A DNA stretch of 64,000 bases from JABDMH01 sp965222645. GTDB lineage: Bacteria; Bacteroidota; Bacteroidia; Chitinophagales; Saprospiraceae. Below the pieces are notes generated by a model that saw nothing but the letters and a program-made list of their open reading frames with translations, made no database searches and was not told the DNA's origin. The position numbers were made by a program, and so were the translations under genes. Shown one piece after another: positions 53,231-61,843 of the stretch (the stretch's first letter is position 1; each line of letters starts with the position of its first letter). The stretch spans positions 62,001 through 126,000 of the forward strand of contig OZ244968.1 in assembly GCA_965222645.1 (NCBI GenBank). Direction: 5' to 3'.

Positions 53231-54901
53231 ATGATGAGGTCTTGGATCATCTACTCAGTGTGTGCTTTTTGCCTCTGGTCAGTTGACTTAACCGGCCAGC
53301 ATGTAATCTTGGAAGGTTATGTCTTTGAAAATGATAATAGGGGATATCTAAATGAGGTAAAAGTGATGATTGCCTCAAAAGAGAATCTCAATGATACGAT
53401 GGAGGTCTACTCAGATGATGAAGGTTTCTTCTCGGCGACCATTCCTTTGAATCAGACATTTGTCCTCACAGCAGAAAAGCCGTTGTTCCATATCGGTACA
53501 GAAGAGATTTCCACTTTTGACAAGGGAGAGGGAGACAAGGTTTTTGCAAAGATTACGCTCAACCGAAAACCCGGCTACTTGTTTGATGTCACACTTGCCG
53601 AAGAGAGAACCAACCCGGATTCCGCTGTTGCGGCAATCAGTGGGGCACTAATCGAGATTTACAACAATACAACAGCAGAAGAGGAACTCGTGCTGAGGGA
53701 CTATCCACATCCTAATTTCTCCTTTACCTTTCAAAAAGGAAATCACTACACCATATTGATCCGCAAACCGGGTTACTTTGCAAAGAGACTGGAAGCGATG
53801 GTGGATGTAGAAGGCTGCATCCTTTGTTTCGAGGGCATCCAATCCATCGAAACCGTCACGGACAATCTGACTGTTGGTCATCAAATGGGGACCATGTTGG
53901 CAAATATTGAGCTTAAGCGGGCGGATGTTGGGACTACATTTAAGGTGGAGAATATCTTGTATGATCTGGACGATCATCATATTACAACAAGCGCTGCTGC
54001 TGAATTGGATAAACTGGTCCAGGTTCTTCTCGACAATCCTCAGATAAGTGTGGAGTTGGGAAGCCATACAGATAGCAGGGGAGGTGGAGATTATAACTTC
54101 GAGTTGTCAGAAAAACGAGCTAGGGCTGCCGTCGAATATTTAGTCAACGAGGGAGTATCCAATGACAAGATTGCAGCCAAAGGATACGGTGAAACCCAAC
54201 TGATCAATAGATGTAAAGATGGGGTAAAGTGCAGTGAAGCAGATCACAGGGAGAATAGACGTACGGAAATTAAAGTGACCGGAATCGTATCTGATGATGA
54301 AGTGCAGAGCCGGTCGCTTGTCGATATTAAGAGAGAGGAACGTTTCGAACAGATGCTGGGAACCCTGGATTCAGAGGTAGTGGAGATTGCCCCGGGAGAA
54401 GAGCTTCCGGACGAAATCAAAAGACAGGTGAGTGATTCTCTTGAAAATGATGATGAGAAATTGGAGATCTCTTTGGAAGAGGAAGCTGCAAAACCCGATA
54501 AGAATCTGCTCCCTGAAGATCACAAGGTCGAGAGAACTATCAAGGATGTAAACCGCACGACAGAACACGATCGAAAAACTCAAATGGAAGAAAAACTGCT
54601 GAGAAAACTCGATAAAAACCCGGCTGTTTCCGAGCGTTTGAAGCCAATGCCGAGTGATTTTACGGGATTCAAAATCCAACTCACTATCCTGGAGGATGAT
54701 ACTAAGGTGTCTGAGTATCTGAGGGAAATTTCGGATGAATTGGGACCCGTATGGAGCGAGAAAAACAGGCATGGCCAACTTGTATTCTTGGTAGGTAATT
54801 TTGACGAGATTTCTTCAGCGTTAGAATTTTTTGATCAGCACGTGGAGTCTGTGTACTCTGAAGCAAAAATTATTGAATACCTAAACGGAGAGCGGCTATG
54901 A
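53231..54901 (+). CDS. OmpA-family protein with a SPOR-like C-terminal domain
   Basis: A 556-residue exported protein. The signal is WIIYSVCAFCLWSVDLTGQ, then two carboxypeptidase-regulatory-like beta domains (LEGYVFENDNRGYLNEVKV, LIRKPGYFAKRLEAMVDVEG). The OmpA peptidoglycan-binding domain is NILYDLDDHHITTSAAAELD, GSHTDSRGGGDYNFELSEKR and KGYGETQLIN with HRENRRTEI. A charged linker follows, and the C-terminus (FKIQLTILEDDTKVSEYL...LVFLVGNFDEISSALEFF) resembles a SPOR domain, which also binds peptidoglycan. The SCP2 gene overlaps its stop as ATGA. Confidence 0.85.
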   Translation: MMRSWIIYSVCAFCLWSVDLTGQHVILEGYVFENDNRGYLNEVKVMIASKENLNDTMEVYSDDEGFFSATIPLNQTFVLTAEKPLFHIGTEEISTFDKGEGDKVFAKITLNRKPGYLFDVTLAEERTNPDSAVAAISGALIEIYNNTTAEEELVLRDYPHPNFSFTFQKGNHYTILIRKPGYFAKRLEAMVDVEGCILCFEGIQSIETVTDNLTVGHQMGTMLANIELKRADVGTTFKVENILYDLDDHHITTSAAAELDKLVQVLLDNPQISVELGSHTDSRGGGDYNFELSEKRARAAVEYLVNEGVSNDKIAAKGYGETQLINRCKDGVKCSEADHRENRRTEIKVTGIVSDDEVQSRSLVDIKREERFEQMLGTLDSEVVEIAPGEELPDEIKRQVSDSLENDDEKLEISLEEEAAKPDKNLLPEDHKVERTIKDVNRTTEHDRKTQMEEKLLRKLDKNPAVSERLKPMPSDFTGFKIQLTILEDDTKVSEYLREISDELGPVWSEKNRHGQLVFLVGNFDEISSALEFFDQHVESVYSEAKIIEYLNGERL

Positions 54902-55215
54902 CATCCAAAGAATTTTTAATGTCTATTCCGGATAAAGTGGCAAAGGAAGCACTCGAGGGCCTGGATACTACCTTTCACTTTGATATAGATGGTGAAGGTG
55001 GTGGTCAAATTACGGTTGAGGTCAAGGACGGCGTATGTGTAGCCTCAGAAGGTCTTCACGGAGATGCAAAGTGTACGGTAACAGCCAAGGATCAGAATTT
55101 AATGAATGTTTTGAAAGGCAAAATAAATCCCCTGATGGCCATTCTGACCGGAAAGCTTAAGATTAGCAATCAAAGTGAAATGATAAAGTACGCCAAGATT
55201 TTTGGGTTGATGTGA
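54898..55215 (+). CDS. SCP2 sterol-binding domain protein
   Basis: A 105-residue single-domain protein. Family features are FHFDIDGEGGGQITVEVKDG, GDAKCTVTAKDQNLMNVLKGKINPLMAILTGKLKISNQ (Gly-Lys-Leu strand) and the helical end. SCP2 domains bind lipids such as fatty acyl chains. No signal peptide, so it acts in the cytosol. Its ATG overlaps the stop of the OmpA-type gene in ATGA, which couples the two although a cytosolic lipid carrier with an envelope protein is an unusual pair. Its stop falls inside the first repeat of the 55.2-kb duplication. Confidence 0.85.
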   Translation: MTSKEFLMSIPDKVAKEALEGLDTTFHFDIDGEGGGQITVEVKDGVCVASEGLHGDAKCTVTAKDQNLMNVLKGKINPLMAILTGKLKISNQSEMIKYAKIFGLM

Positions 55216-55320
55216 CAGCAATGCAATAGTCACCGGGGCCTGCGGGCAATGGCTAATCCAATGGAGTTTTTACTCGGTCCAACAGTCAGCGTGAGATCGT
55301 CTCCGGTATGGAAGTTTTTT
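55213..55320. repeat. Duplicated copy A of the DUF5683 3' end
   Basis: This 108-base copy is close to 93 percent identical by eye to 55322-55428: about seven substitutions and one inserted base. It lies just beyond the DUF5683 stop. Read in the minus frame it would still spell GDDLTLTVGPSKNSIGLAIA, but ends RRPR stop instead of LRPGD. Confidence 0.85.
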
Positions 55321-55321
55321 T

Positions 55322-55428
55322 TGACAGCAATGCATTAGTCACCAGGCCTGAGGGCAATGGCTAATCCAATGGAGTTTTTACTCGGTCCAACAGTCAACGT
55401 GAGATCGTCTCCGATATCAAAGTTTTTT
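55322..55428. repeat. Duplicated copy B, inside the DUF5683 gene
   Basis: This copy holds the last coding codons and stop of the DUF5683 gene (stop at 55335-55337). It begins one base after copy A, so the pair is a direct tandem repeat. Both copies end in a run of six T. Confidence 0.85.
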
Positions 55429-55979
55429 AGATGGGCATCTACATAGGCATCCAGAGCATTCAGAGCGTAGAGCGCAACGAATCCAATGTACGTGGTTTGC
55501 AGGTTCTTTTCAGCGCTGTTTCTCAACCTTCTTAAAGTCTCGGCATCTCTAATGACGTTGACAAATTCGTCCTCCTCACCCGCCTGACGTTGACCAAATG
55601 CCGTTTTAAAACGATCTCGCAAGTCCCTATTGTAATCAGCCACATATACCAAAGCCGCAAATCCTCCCCAGACGATTGGTGCTTTCCAGTATCGCTTGTT
55701 GTATATCTGGCCAGCACCGGGGAATGCAAGCGAGTAGATTCCAGCCCGGTATGGATTGGGGTATGGTAATTTCCACTTCGCTTTAAACTGTCCTTTTTGA
55801 CGTACTTTCTTTTCCACAACAATGGTGTCGGTGTGCTCGATTGCAGCCGTATTTTGGCCAAAAACATGGTGGCAAGTCAAGAATAGGAAAGCAGACGCTA
55901 TGTAGCACTTGAGGTACACTGCTAAATCAAACGCCGGACTGAAGAGATTAGTTGCAATCGAAATAATCCAGGATTTCAT
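55335..55979 (-). CDS. DUF5683 family exported protein
   Basis: A 214-residue protein with a hydrophobic N-terminal segment (IASAFLFLTCHHVFGQ). The family core is PNPYRAGIYSLAFPGAGQIYNKRYWKAPIVWGGF, split over several helices, and GFVALYALNALDAYVDAHL. The C-terminus is DDLTLTVGPSKNSIGLAIAL. It is found beside parA-parB in many Bacteroidota. Its start overlaps the parB end by 32 bases. The last 90 bases of the gene have been tandemly duplicated. Function unknown. Confidence 0.88.
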   Translation of the reverse strand: MKSWIISIATNLFSPAFDLAVYLKCYIASAFLFLTCHHVFGQNTAAIEHTDTIVVEKKVRQKGQFKAKWKLPYPNPYRAGIYSLAFPGAGQIYNKRYWKAPIVWGGFAALVYVADYNRDLRDRFKTAFGQRQAGEEDEFVNVIRDAETLRRLRNSAEKNLQTTYIGFVALYALNALDAYVDAHLKNFDIGDDLTLTVGPSKNSIGLAIALRPGD

Positions 55980-56838
55980 TCAAGTCTGTATCTGAATCGA
56001 AGTAGATCACAAGTCGTCCTGCTCCCCGCCTATTTCGCTTCATTTCGACCTTGGTGCCGAGCTGCTTGATCAAATGATCCACCGTCTGCTGGTAAAGAGG
56101 GAGCAGACCGGTGGCCGATTGTTTTCTTACTGACTTTTCCCGGCTGTATTCCTGAACCAACTTTTCGGTAGCTCTTACTGAAAGGCCCTTCTCCAAAATC
56201 AACTTGAGCACTGTGAGCTGCGCGCTCACATCAGGCAGACCGAGAAGTGACCTGGCATGGCCCATCGAAATGTGATTTGTTTTCAAGGCTTTTTGCAACG
56301 CAGGTGGGAGCTTGAGTAGTCTGACGTAGTTTGTGATCGTACTGCGATTCTTTCCAATTCGATCGGCCAAAACTTCATGAGTGAGTTTGCATTCTTCTAT
56401 AAGACGCTGGTAGGAGATAGCGACTTCCATAGCATTGAGCTCCTCTCTCTGGATATTCTCCACCAATGCCATTTCGAGCATTTCCTGGTCGTTGGCCTCC
56501 CGGATAAAAGAAGGCACATCTGTCAAGCCGGCTATTTTGGCTGCTCGCAGTCTTCGCTCTCCTGCGATGAGTTGGAACTTCTTGTCATTCAACCGGCGTA
56601 GGGTGATGGGTTGGATGAGACCAAATGTAGAAATGGATTCTGCCAATTCCTGCAGTGCCGACTGGTCAAACTGGTTGCGTGGTTGAAAGGGGTTGATTTC
56701 GATTTGATCGATAGGTACCCGATGGAGAGGAACTGATTTGTCAACAGCTGGCTCATCGATGTTTTCTCCATGATCCTGGGGTTCACCCAAAAGTGCGCGA
56801 ATACCCTTACCAAGTTCTTTCTTATTTACTTTAGCCAT
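55948..56838 (-). CDS. parB: Chromosome-partitioning protein ParB
   Basis: A 296-residue ParB/Spo0J protein that binds parS and loads the SMC complex. LGKGIRALLGE is the N-terminal ParA-contacting region; VPIDQIEINPFQPRNQFD, TFGLIQPITLR and AGERRLRAAKIAGL (the CTP-binding GERRxRA) follow; then VENIQREELNAMEVAISY, HEVLADRIGKNRSTITNYVRLL (helix-turn-helix) and ISMGHARSLLGL. ATG 56838 chosen; TTG at 56871 would add 11. It follows parA by 36 bases. Confidence 0.94.
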   Translation of the reverse strand: MAKVNKKELGKGIRALLGEPQDHGENIDEPAVDKSVPLHRVPIDQIEINPFQPRNQFDQSALQELAESISTFGLIQPITLRRLNDKKFQLIAGERRLRAAKIAGLTDVPSFIREANDQEMLEMALVENIQREELNAMEVAISYQRLIEECKLTHEVLADRIGKNRSTITNYVRLLKLPPALQKALKTNHISMGHARSLLGLPDVSAQLTVLKLILEKGLSVRATEKLVQEYSREKSVRKQSATGLLPLYQQTVDHLIKQLGTKVEMKRNRRGAGRLVIYFDSDTDLNEILDYFDCN

Positions 56839-56874
56839 CCTTTTTTGATGCTTGTACTGTTTTAGTGCCAATAC

Positions 56875-57648
56875 CTAGAGCGAAATCTCATTTCGCACCA
56901 GAAATTCCTTGGCAAGATTTAAGAAGTTCGTCGTGCCTTTACTGTTGGCATCGTACAACAAGACCGGCTGGTGCATACTGGGAGATTCGCTGATCTTCGA
57001 ATTTCGATGTATTATCGTATCGAAGACCACGTCTTCAGCAAATCCCCTGACCTCCTCCACCACAATATTGGCTAGGCGAAGACGCCTATCGTACATGCTT
57101 AAGACAATGCCTTCCACAGTCAGGTCCGGGTTAAGTAATTTCTTTACAAGGCCAATTGTATTTTTTAATTTTTGTAAGCCCTCCAGTGCGAAGACCTCAC
57201 ATTGTATCGGGATCAGCACAGAGTCAGCAGCTGTCAATCCATTTAATGTGATGATTCCCAGACTGGGCAGACAATCAATGAAAATAAAATCGTAGTCGTC
57301 TTTTATGGGAAGAAGACTGTCCTTCAGACTGTATTCTCTCCTGATCCTACTCACGAGCTCGAGCTCGGCACCTACCAGATCGATTGTCGCGGGAAGAATC
57401 CAGAGGTTTGGAGTTTCTGTTTTCATCACGACCTCCTTAGCTGGAACATCGTTAATAATGCAGTCGTAAATGCTTTTATCCAGAGCAGTGGGATCAATTC
57501 CCAGTCCTGAAGTGGCGTTGGCCTGGGGGTCGGCGTCCACGACCAGCACTTTAAATTCGAGTATGGCCAAACTGGCTCCCAGATTAATTGCGGTGGTCGT
57601 CTTTCCGACACCTCCCTTTTGGTTGGCAATTGTGATGATTTTACCCAT
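56875..57648 (-). CDS. parA: Chromosome-partitioning ATPase ParA
   Basis: A 257-residue ParA/Soj ATPase. ITIANQKGGVGKTTTAINLG is the deviant Walker A, with the lysine at KGGVGKTT, VVDADPQANATSGLG is Walker A', and DYDFIFIDCLPSLGIITLN is Walker B. It moves ParB-parS complexes on the nucleoid. Chromosomal parAB commonly lies near the replication origin. ATG start. Confidence 0.94.
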   Translation of the reverse strand: MGKIITIANQKGGVGKTTTAINLGASLAILEFKVLVVDADPQANATSGLGIDPTALDKSIYDCIINDVPAKEVVMKTETPNLWILPATIDLVGAELELVSRIRREYSLKDSLLPIKDDYDFIFIDCLPSLGIITLNGLTAADSVLIPIQCEVFALEGLQKLKNTIGLVKKLLNPDLTVEGIVLSMYDRRLRLANIVVEEVRGFAEDVVFDTIIHRNSKISESPSMHQPVLLYDANSKGTTNFLNLAKEFLVRNEISL

Positions 57649-57665
57649 TATCCACTATTCTAGGT

Positions 57666-58352
57666 TTAAATTGTGAAATGCTCTCCTACGGCAGGGAGTT
57701 TTAGTGTCATACCCTTATCAGCAAAAAGATCAAGAGCTTCCTGATGATCAATTTCGATAGGTGGGAAGGAATCAAAGTGGCAACCCACCACCGTAGAACA
57801 GTGGATCATCTCCGCTGCCTTAAGGGCATCAGATGGATCCATCGTAAAGTGACCCCCAAGACACAAAATGCAGAAGTCAATATCGTTGCATAGCTCGGGT
57901 ATCAACTTCATATCAAGAGTCAATGCGGTGTCTCCGGAGACATAAAAGGTTGATTCCGTTGTCATAAAAACGAATCCACAGGGTTGTCCGCCATAACGGC
58001 CATCGGGAAATTCACTCGAATGAATGGCGTTGACCAGTCTGACCTGACCAAAAGGCCCTGACCACACACCCCCTATGTTAAGTCCAGTCCCTTTTATTCC
58101 TTTCTCAGCTGCCCAATTAGCTATCTCGTACGTCGAGATGACCTCACCTCCGTTTTTGGCAATGCTTTCCAGGTCACCAATGTGATCACCATGGGCATGC
58201 GTCACAAAAATGTAATCAGCCTGAATGCCGCTCACATCAATAGTGCTGGCCAAAGGATTGCCAGAGATAAACGGATCGATAAGGACTCTTGTGTTTCCCA
58301 GCGTTATACCAAAGCAACTGTGACCATAATACGTAATTTCTGTTATCCCCAT
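57666..58352 (-). CDS. Metal-dependent hydrolase of the UPF0173/MBL-fold family
   Basis: A 228-residue metallo-beta-lactamase-fold protein. YYGHSCFGI, then THAHGDHIGDLESI as the HxHxDH zinc motif, ISGDTALTLDMK, and GCHFDSFPPIEID match the family of YtkL-type hydrolases of unknown substrate. ATG start. It follows parA upstream by 17 bases on the same strand. Confidence 0.9.
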   Translation of the reverse strand: MGITEITYYGHSCFGITLGNTRVLIDPFISGNPLASTIDVSGIQADYIFVTHAHGDHIGDLESIAKNGGEVISTYEIANWAAEKGIKGTGLNIGGVWSGPFGQVRLVNAIHSSEFPDGRYGGQPCGFVFMTTESTFYVSGDTALTLDMKLIPELCNDIDFCILCLGGHFTMDPSDALKAAEMIHCSTVVGCHFDSFPPIEIDHQEALDLFADKGMTLKLPAVGEHFTI

Positions 58353-58466
58353 TGTTAGTTTTATTGAGAGCTATCCCAGATGAGAAGAAAGAGGCAAAAG
58401 TAAAATATTCCTTCAACAAATAATTCATCTCTGACGTTATAAGTCCTATCTTTATTCTAACGTGGA

Positions 58467-59012
58467 ATGATTACAATAATAGCAGGGACGAACAGGAAGG
58501 GCAGTGAAACAGAACAGCTGGCTGACACGATTTTTTCTTTGATTGATAGAATGAATCCATCGATTGATCTAAAGATGTTAAAGCTCATTGATCTTCCCAT
58601 TGATTTTGTTCACTGTGATATGTATAGCCGCGATGGTCTGCATCCGCAGATCAGAAAAATTCAAGACGAATTTATTTTTCCCGCAAAGAAATTTTGGTTT
58701 GTTGTTCCCGAATACAATGGGAGTTATCCGGGTATCGTAAAAGTATTTATTGATGCCCTGTCTGTACGCGAGAGAGACAGGAGCTTCATGGGGAAAAAGG
58801 TCTGTCTTACGGGTGTTTCGTCCGGTAGGGCAGGAAATCTTCGGGGAATCGATCAACTGTCATCGATTTTCAACTATTTGAAGCTCATTGTCATGCCGAA
58901 TCTCCTACCTGTTTCTTCAATTTCCACGCTGAAGGATTCTGATAATAGAATTGTGGATATCGAGACACTCAAGGTGCTGCAATTGCAAGCTCAACAGTTC
59001 GTTGCCTTTTGA
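58467..59012 (+). CDS. NADPH-dependent FMN reductase
   Basis: A 181-residue flavodoxin-like protein. ITIIAGTNRKGSETEQLADTIF is the FMN phosphate loop; FWFVVPEYNGSYPGIVKVFID is the second flavin loop with the substrate-binding turn; VCLTGVSSGRAGNLRG completes the family pattern. It reduces FMN or quinone with NAD(P)H. It ends 2 bases before the lipB start, so the two are one transcript. Confidence 0.85.
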   Translation: MITIIAGTNRKGSETEQLADTIFSLIDRMNPSIDLKMLKLIDLPIDFVHCDMYSRDGLHPQIRKIQDEFIFPAKKFWFVVPEYNGSYPGIVKVFIDALSVRERDRSFMGKKVCLTGVSSGRAGNLRGIDQLSSIFNYLKLIVMPNLLPVSSISTLKDSDNRIVDIETLKVLQLQAQQFVAF

Positions 59013-59014
59013 AG

Positions 59015-59746
59015 ATGAGTCAAAAAGTAATTATTAAAAATCTAGGGACAATTTCCTATGAGGGTGGCCTCGAAGCGCAAAAAAAATTGGCAGCAGAACT
59101 GTTGACTATCAAACAAAAAAATAAAAATCTTGCTGAGAAGGATAGACTTATTCCGGATCACTATTTTGTTTTTTGTGAGCACAACCCTGTGTTTACTCTT
59201 GGCAGGACTGGAAGTGAAAAGCATTTATTGGTTAATTCTGATGAATTGAAGAGGGAAAACATCTCGTATTTTAAGACCAATAGGGGAGGGGATATTACTT
59301 TTCATGGACCGGGTCAACTGGTAGGATACCCGATTTTTGATTTGGAGTATTTTTTTAGAGATGTCCATAAATTTATAAGGTTCGTAGAGGAGGGAATAAT
59401 AAAATTATTGGGTGATTATGGCTTGGAAGGCATACGTATTAAGGATCATACGGGAGTATGGATGGCTTCGAAGAAGAAGTCCGAAAGAAAAAAGATCTGT
59501 GCTATTGGCGTACATCTGAGCCGGTGGATATCTACACATGGGTTTGCCTTAAATGTGAATACTGAACTAAGTTATTTCAGTAAAATAATTCCTTGTGGTA
59601 TTTCTACTCCGGATATGACCGTTACGTCCATGGAAAAAGAATTAGGAGAAAAAGTCGACGTTGAAGAAGTGAGACAAAAATTACTGCTGCACTATTCTCA
59701 AATATTTGATTTCGATTTTTCTCTGGAATCTGAAGTAACCGGTTAA
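59015..59746 (+). CDS. lipB: Lipoyl (octanoyl) transferase
   Basis: A 243-residue enzyme that moves an octanoyl group from acyl carrier protein to lipoyl domains. YFKTNRGGDITFHGPGQLVGYPIFDL holds the RGG-x-T-x-HGPGQ motif, KKICAIGVHLSRWISTHGFALNVNT the catalytic lysine, and IIPCGISTPDMTVTSM the catalytic Cys. ATG 59015 chosen; a TTG at 59009 overlaps the previous stop. The organism must also have lipA elsewhere. The 266 bases after it are gene-free, with CAGGAA/TTCCTG at 59918-59930. Confidence 0.94.
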   Translation: MSQKVIIKNLGTISYEGGLEAQKKLAAELLTIKQKNKNLAEKDRLIPDHYFVFCEHNPVFTLGRTGSEKHLLVNSDELKRENISYFKTNRGGDITFHGPGQLVGYPIFDLEYFFRDVHKFIRFVEEGIIKLLGDYGLEGIRIKDHTGVWMASKKKSERKKICAIGVHLSRWISTHGFALNVNTELSYFSKIIPCGISTPDMTVTSMEKELGEKVDVEEVRQKLLLHYSQIFDFDFSLESEVTG

Positions 59747-60012
59747 AGTGCTGGACTGATTTGTTGGCACGATTGAAATTAATAGATGATTAAAAAAAAT
59801 AACGGGGAATGCCAAAAGAATTTTCTTCGATTTTGTTCCTGTGTTATTAAATAAAATAAACACGCGCTGCTTGCGTTTGATATGAATTATTTGATGCTCA
59901 TTTTATCGTAGGTCTGGCAGGAACTTCCTGTATGAATATCATCCAAGAATAGGTTTTTCTAAAGAGAGTCACCGACAGCAAGAAATAACACTAGCCGGGA
60001 TCTGGCAACTGA

Positions 60013-61110
60013 TCATACATTAAAACGGAAGTGCATCACATCTCCATCCTGGACAACGTAGTCTTTTCCCTCGACTGTCATTTTTCCATGATCCTTCACG
60101 GCTTGCTCTGAGCCATAGCTCACTAAATCATCGTACTTTATCACTTCGGCCCTGATAAATCCCTTTTCAAAATCGCTGTGTATTACTCCGGCTGCCTGGG
60201 GAGCTTTTGTGCCACGAACTACCGTCCATGCCCGCACTTCCTTCTCTCCAGCTGTAAAATAAGTAATGAGATTAAGGAGGGAGTAGGCACTTTTTATGAC
60301 GATATTAAGTCCCGGTTCTTTCAGTCCTAGATCCTGCAAGAATAATTGCTGGTCATCAGCCGTCTCAAGCTCTGCAATATCGGCTTCGATACCAGCAGAA
60401 ATGATAATCATATCTCCTTCCGGGTTTTCAACAGTCTGACCGAAGTCTTTAGTATAGTCATTCCCCGACAGGACAGATTGTTCATCTACATTGCATACAT
60501 ACAGAACGGGTTTGGCCGAAAGGAGCATAACCTCTTTGAGAAGATCCCTGACACTATCGTCCAAAGCACTGTACTCCATTGGATCTCCTGTTTCCAAAAA
60601 CTGAATTATTTGCCTTGCCGCTGCCACTGCCGCCTTGGCTTCCTTAGTCGCATCTTTGGCTTGCTTTTCGAGTTTCTCCAGCTTTTTTTCCATGGTCTCC
60701 AGGTCTTTGAGGAGGAGTTCGGCTTCCACAATTTCCCGATCGCGAATAGGATCTATCGAACCATGCACATGTACAATCTGTCCATCATCAAAGCAACGCA
60801 CAACATGGATTATGGCATCTACTTCCCGGATATTGGCGAGGAACTGATTTCCCAGTCCTTCGCCTTTGCTGGCCCCTTTGATTAGTCCGGCGATGTCCAC
60901 GATTTCCATTGTAGTTGGTACCACCGATTTGGGATTGATCATCTCGGCCAGTCTGTCCAACCGGTGATCAGGTACTGTTACGATTCCAATATTGGGCTCC
61001 TTAGTGGCAAATGGGTAATTGGCAGCCAGGGCTTTACCAGTAGTTAAAGCGTTAAAAAGAGTGGATTTACCTACATTCGGCAGACCTACGATACCACATT
61101 TTAGTGCCAT
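60013..61110 (-). CDS. ychF: Redox-regulated ATPase YchF
   Basis: A 365-residue Obg-family protein that binds ATP rather than GTP. GIVGLPNVGKSTLFNAL is Walker A, VDIAGLIKGASKGEGLGNQFL switch II, and YVCNVDEQS holds the NxxE replacement for NKxD. A coiled-coil insert (LEKLEKQAKDATKEAKAAV) and a TGS-like C-terminal domain (RGTKAPQAAGVIHSDFEKGF) follow. It regulates ribosome-associated proteins in stress responses. ATG 61110 chosen; the ATG-like start at 61131 is less conserved. Confidence 0.93.
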   Translation of the reverse strand: MALKCGIVGLPNVGKSTLFNALTTGKALAANYPFATKEPNIGIVTVPDHRLDRLAEMINPKSVVPTTMEIVDIAGLIKGASKGEGLGNQFLANIREVDAIIHVVRCFDDGQIVHVHGSIDPIRDREIVEAELLLKDLETMEKKLEKLEKQAKDATKEAKAAVAAARQIIQFLETGDPMEYSALDDSVRDLLKEVMLLSAKPVLYVCNVDEQSVLSGNDYTKDFGQTVENPEGDMIIISAGIEADIAELETADDQQLFLQDLGLKEPGLNIVIKSAYSLLNLITYFTAGEKEVRAWTVVRGTKAPQAAGVIHSDFEKGFIRAEVIKYDDLVSYGSEQAVKDHGKMTVEGKDYVVQDGDVMHFRFNV

Positions 61111-61199
61111 ATTTTTGTATCTAGGTTGCAAATATATAATTACCCTTAATTAAGTTTTCATGCAGGATAATCCAGGGATGAGATGGTTTTGAATTGTAC

Positions 61200-61802
61200 A
61201 TGGTCAATGCCCCTTTTGTGAATTTCTTAGCACATACATATTTATCATTTGAGCAGCCAGCGATCATCGTGGGGAACTACCTAGGTGATTTTGTCAAGAA
61301 AAAGGAAATAGAACGACTGCCTTCAGATGTAAAACATGGGATTTTTCTCCACCGGAAAATAGATCACTTCACAGACCAGCATCCCGTGGTAAAAGCGGGT
61401 ACAAAGCATTTGCACAAGCGTGTCGGTAAATACGCACCGGTGGTACTTGACATTTATTTTGATTTTTTACTGTCCAATCGGTGGGATGAGTATTCCGATA
61501 AAGATCTACCTGATTTTTGCAGGGAAGCCTATGATGCCTTGATCGCCTATCAGGGAGTTATGCCCGTTCCCATTGCCTCCCGTATGAAAAAGATGGTGGC
61601 TGATCGATGGTTGGAAAACTACAAAACCTATGCGGGATTACAGCGTGTTTTTAACTTTTTGGATAGAAGGGCCAAATACGCTGGAGATCTTACAACGGTA
61701 CCGCATTTTTTGAAGAAGAAGGAGTATAAACTCAGACAAATTTTCGATGAGTTTTTTCCAGAGTTGGTCGATTTTGTCCAGACAGAAATGGGTTTGGTAT
61801 AA
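61200..61802 (+). CDS. ACP phosphodiesterase-like protein (AcpH/DUF479)
   Basis: A 200-residue helical protein. NFLAHTYLSFEQPAIIVGNYLGDFVKK is the characteristic opening with His and Asp of the HD-like active site, followed by GIFLHRKIDHFTDQHPVV and the PVVLDIYFDFLLS block. E. coli AcpH removes the phosphopantetheine arm from acyl carrier protein; this protein should have the same or related action. ATG 61200 chosen; TTG at 61194 is possible. Confidence 0.85.
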   Translation: MVNAPFVNFLAHTYLSFEQPAIIVGNYLGDFVKKKEIERLPSDVKHGIFLHRKIDHFTDQHPVVKAGTKHLHKRVGKYAPVVLDIYFDFLLSNRWDEYSDKDLPDFCREAYDALIAYQGVMPVPIASRMKKMVADRWLENYKTYAGLQRVFNFLDRRAKYAGDLTTVPHFLKKKEYKLRQIFDEFFPELVDFVQTEMGLV

Positions 61803-61843
61803 TACTTAGGATGCACGGGATGAGGTCTCTGCGACACTGAATT

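Noticed and set aside
59918..59930. CAGGAA-C-TTCCTG palindrome between lipB and ychF
   Set aside because: It lies between convergent gene ends, where an operator is unlikely, and has no T-run to serve as a terminator.
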